Assembly: GCA_051654905.1 (NCBI GenBank)
Contig: JBOFYY010000158.1
Location: forward strand, 62,001 to 126,000
Reading direction: 5' to 3'
Source: JBOFIQ01 sp051654905
Lineage (GTDB): Bacteria > Actinomycetota > Actinomycetes > Propionibacteriales > Propionibacteriaceae
Length of the DNA: 64,000 nucleotides
The translations under genes were made by a program, and so were the position numbers. Numbering within the stretch: position 1 is the stretch's first letter; each line of letters begins with the position of its first letter. Of this stretch, positions 62,534 to 64,000 are shown piece after piece. The notes beneath the pieces were generated by a model. The model made no database searches and was not told where the DNA came from. It worked only from the letters and a program-made list of their open reading frames with translations.

Positions 62534-63559
62534 TTACTCCCAGCTCATAACGACTTTGCCGCCCTTGCCAGAATTGGCATCAGCAAATGCGGCTTCGAAA
62601 TCGGTGTAGTGGTATCGCCCAGTAATAACACCAGAAATATCAAGACCATTTTCTAGTAGCACACTCATCGCGTACCACGTTTCAAAAATCTGGCGCCCGG
62701 TAACGCCTTGCATCGTCAACATATTGAAAATAACTTTGGCAAAATCGACAGTGGTCGGCTTAGCCGGAGTACCCAGCATGGCAATACGTCCACCATGAGT
62801 CATATTGTCGATCATTTGGTTCAAAGCCGGGGCTGCGCCCGTGATCTCCAAACCAATGTCAAATCCTTCCTTCATGCCCCACTCGGCATAGTGATCTTCC
62901 AGCTTGTCGGTGGCTGGATTGAAGGTGTTCTTCAACCCAATTTTGCGAGCCAGCGCAAGACGATCTTCAGATAGATCAGAGATTACGACGCGACGAGCGC
63001 CCGCATGTTGCACGACCAAGGCCGCCATCAGCCCAATCGGACCAGCTCCAGCAACGAGCACATCTTCGTTGAGGCACGGGAACTGTAGCGCCGTATGAAC
63101 AGCGTTGCCGAAAGGATCAAAAATCGCGGCGACGTCAGTATCAATACCAGGCTTATGCGCCCACACGTTTGACTGCGGCATTGCAAAATATTCTGCATAA
63201 ATACCATCAATCATGTAGCCAATGCCCTTGAAATTACGGCATAGATGACGCTTGCCAGCTAGGCAAGCTCGGCAACGGCCACATACGTAATGTCCTTCGC
63301 CAGAAACTAGCTGACCAATCTCAAAGCCGGTTACTTCTGAGCCCATACCAGCGACTCGACCACAGAACTCATGCCCAATAATGGTGTTCATTGGAACTGT
63401 GCGTTGCGCCCACTCATCCCAGTTATAGATGTGGAGGTCAGTGCCGCAGATAGCTGTCTTCTCAATTTTGATGAGAACGTCGTTAGGACCCACTGTTGGC
63501 TCAGGAACGTCCTTGAGAACAAGCCCGGGACCTGCATGGTCCTTTACTAATGCCTTCAC
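62534..63559 (-). CDS. tdh: L-threonine 3-dehydrogenase
   Basis: Zinc-dependent medium-chain dehydrogenase oxidising threonine to 2-amino-3-oxobutyrate. Motifs: catalytic zinc site CGTDLHIYNWDEWAQ and GHEFCG, structural zinc cysteines CGRCRACLAGKRHLC, Rossmann loop VAGAGPIGLMAA. A GTG start at 63559 follows GGAGG by seven bases and gives the family-typical 341 residues; an upstream ATG lacks such a site. Divergent from the serine dehydratase gene. Confidence 0.96.
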   Translation of the reverse strand: MKALVKDHAGPGLVLKDVPEPTVGPNDVLIKIEKTAICGTDLHIYNWDEWAQRTVPMNTIIGHEFCGRVAGMGSEVTGFEIGQLVSGEGHYVCGRCRACLAGKRHLCRNFKGIGYMIDGIYAEYFAMPQSNVWAHKPGIDTDVAAIFDPFGNAVHTALQFPCLNEDVLVAGAGPIGLMAALVVQHAGARRVVISDLSEDRLALARKIGLKNTFNPATDKLEDHYAEWGMKEGFDIGLEITGAAPALNQMIDNMTHGGRIAMLGTPAKPTTVDFAKVIFNMLTMQGVTGRQIFETWYAMSVLLENGLDISGVITGRYHYTDFEAAFADANSGKGGKVVMSWE

Positions 63560-63729
63560 TGTGTTTCCTCCTTGTTGCAGCGGGTTTCGACTCCCCGTCA
63601 ACTTCATAAAGCGTCTACTTAGATCATCCTAGGAGGAAGCTGCCAAGCACAACTATCCGGGGCATAAACTTAAGAAAATAGCTAGCTAAAATCGCCCTAA
63701 TACCTCCCCGTTCGCTTCTTTAGCCAGTT

Positions 63730-64000
63730 ATGAGCAACAATCAAGATGTGGCAGTCAGCGTTCTCGACATGTTTAAAATCGGTATCGGCCCCTCGTCGTC
63801 TCATACCGTAGGGCCGATGGTGGCTGGGCTTGCGTTCAGTCGCAGCCTTGTCGATAGCGGCACTATCGACACAGTTACCCGTATCAAGATAGAACTATTT
63901 GGATCGCTGGGAGCAACTGGTTGGGGTCACGGAACCATGATTGCGGTAGTGGCTGGGCTTGCCGGTGAGCATCCTCGTACCGTCAATACTGATACGATTC
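63730..64000 (+). CDS. sdaA: L-serine dehydratase, 5' part
   Basis: The window ends inside this gene. The first 90 codons carry the Fe-S serine deaminase start: SVLDMFKIGIGPSSSHTVGP followed by the GATGWGHGT block. Converts serine to pyruvate and ammonia. Together with the divergent tdh-kbl pair it suggests a local cluster for threonine/serine catabolism. Confidence 0.93.
   Translation, partial: MSNNQDVAVSVLDMFKIGIGPSSSHTVGPMVAGLAFSRSLVDSGTIDTVTRIKIELFGSLGATGWGHGTMIAVVAGLAGEHPRTVNTDTI

Noticed and set aside
1..64000. CRISPR arrays, rRNA operons, intact transposases
   Set aside because: No regular repeat-spacer pattern, no rRNA sequence and no DDE transposase frame was found in the window.

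Overview
The window looks like chromosomal DNA of a moderately low-GC actinobacterium, most likely a member of the Actinomycetaceae; genus is not resolved. Evidence: gene order shared with other Actinobacteria (prs-glmU-tRNA-Gln-tetR; pmt/rsmI/tatD/rsmA/ispE; mscL, fmdB-like, 5-FTHF cyclo-ligase, UDP-glucose pyrophosphorylase, moeA-like glp, rimJ, glpR/sepX), actinobacterial-only families (DUF2530, DUF3027, DUF3263, acVLRF1), a lone groEL behind CIRCE boxes, and many genes whose start codon lies 6-7 bases after a TAnnnT -10 box (leaderless mRNAs). All reading was by eye; no database search was run.

Layout. 0-9 kb: conserved housekeeping block on the minus strand (prs, glmU, tRNA-Gln, then ispE, rsmA, tatD, rsmI, pmt in a tightly overlapping operon with a marR). 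9-17 kb: peptide ABC importer (binding lipoprotein, fused double ATPase, two permeases) and a uracil-type permease. 17-28.8 kb: accessory region with a MetE-like protein, MaoC hydratase, two tandem tiny secreted cysteine peptides, MFS exporters, a decayed DUF4143 ATPase, an ABC-2 exporter whose first permease has a nonsense codon, fragments of a larger ATPase, and about 1.7 kb of nearly gene-free DNA ending at tRNA-Ala. 28.8-34 kb: cell-division module glp-rimJ-glpR divergent from 5-FTHF cyclo-ligase, then a zinc ribbon, a SAF protein and mscL. 34-42 kb: UDP-glucose pyrophosphorylase, tRNA-Arg, thioredoxin, DtxR regulator, serC-serA-DUF1015 operon, acVLRF1. 42-53.7 kb: purine permease, DUF2530/DUF3027/cold-shock cluster, membrane and FN3 proteins, Nudix, ABC ATPase, cutC, TPR protein, groEL, DUF3263, manA. 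53.8-64 kb: tRNA-Thr, a large AT-rich GT-C-like membrane protein carrying an 11-G tract, merR-aldo/keto reductase, MFS-tetR pair, methyltransferase, VTT protein, the threonine-to-glycine pair kbl-tdh and the start of an L-serine dehydratase.

The most interesting signals are: the poly-G tract near the 3' end of the membrane glycosyltransferase-like gene, which looks phase-variable and probably out of its best frame here; the duplicated secreted peptides with identical leaders and divergent mature parts; the single symmetric -10 element apparently shared by two divergent leaderless genes (glp and 5-FTHF cyclo-ligase); and the MoeA-like protein whose catalytic motifs are eroded, next to its putative membrane receptor.
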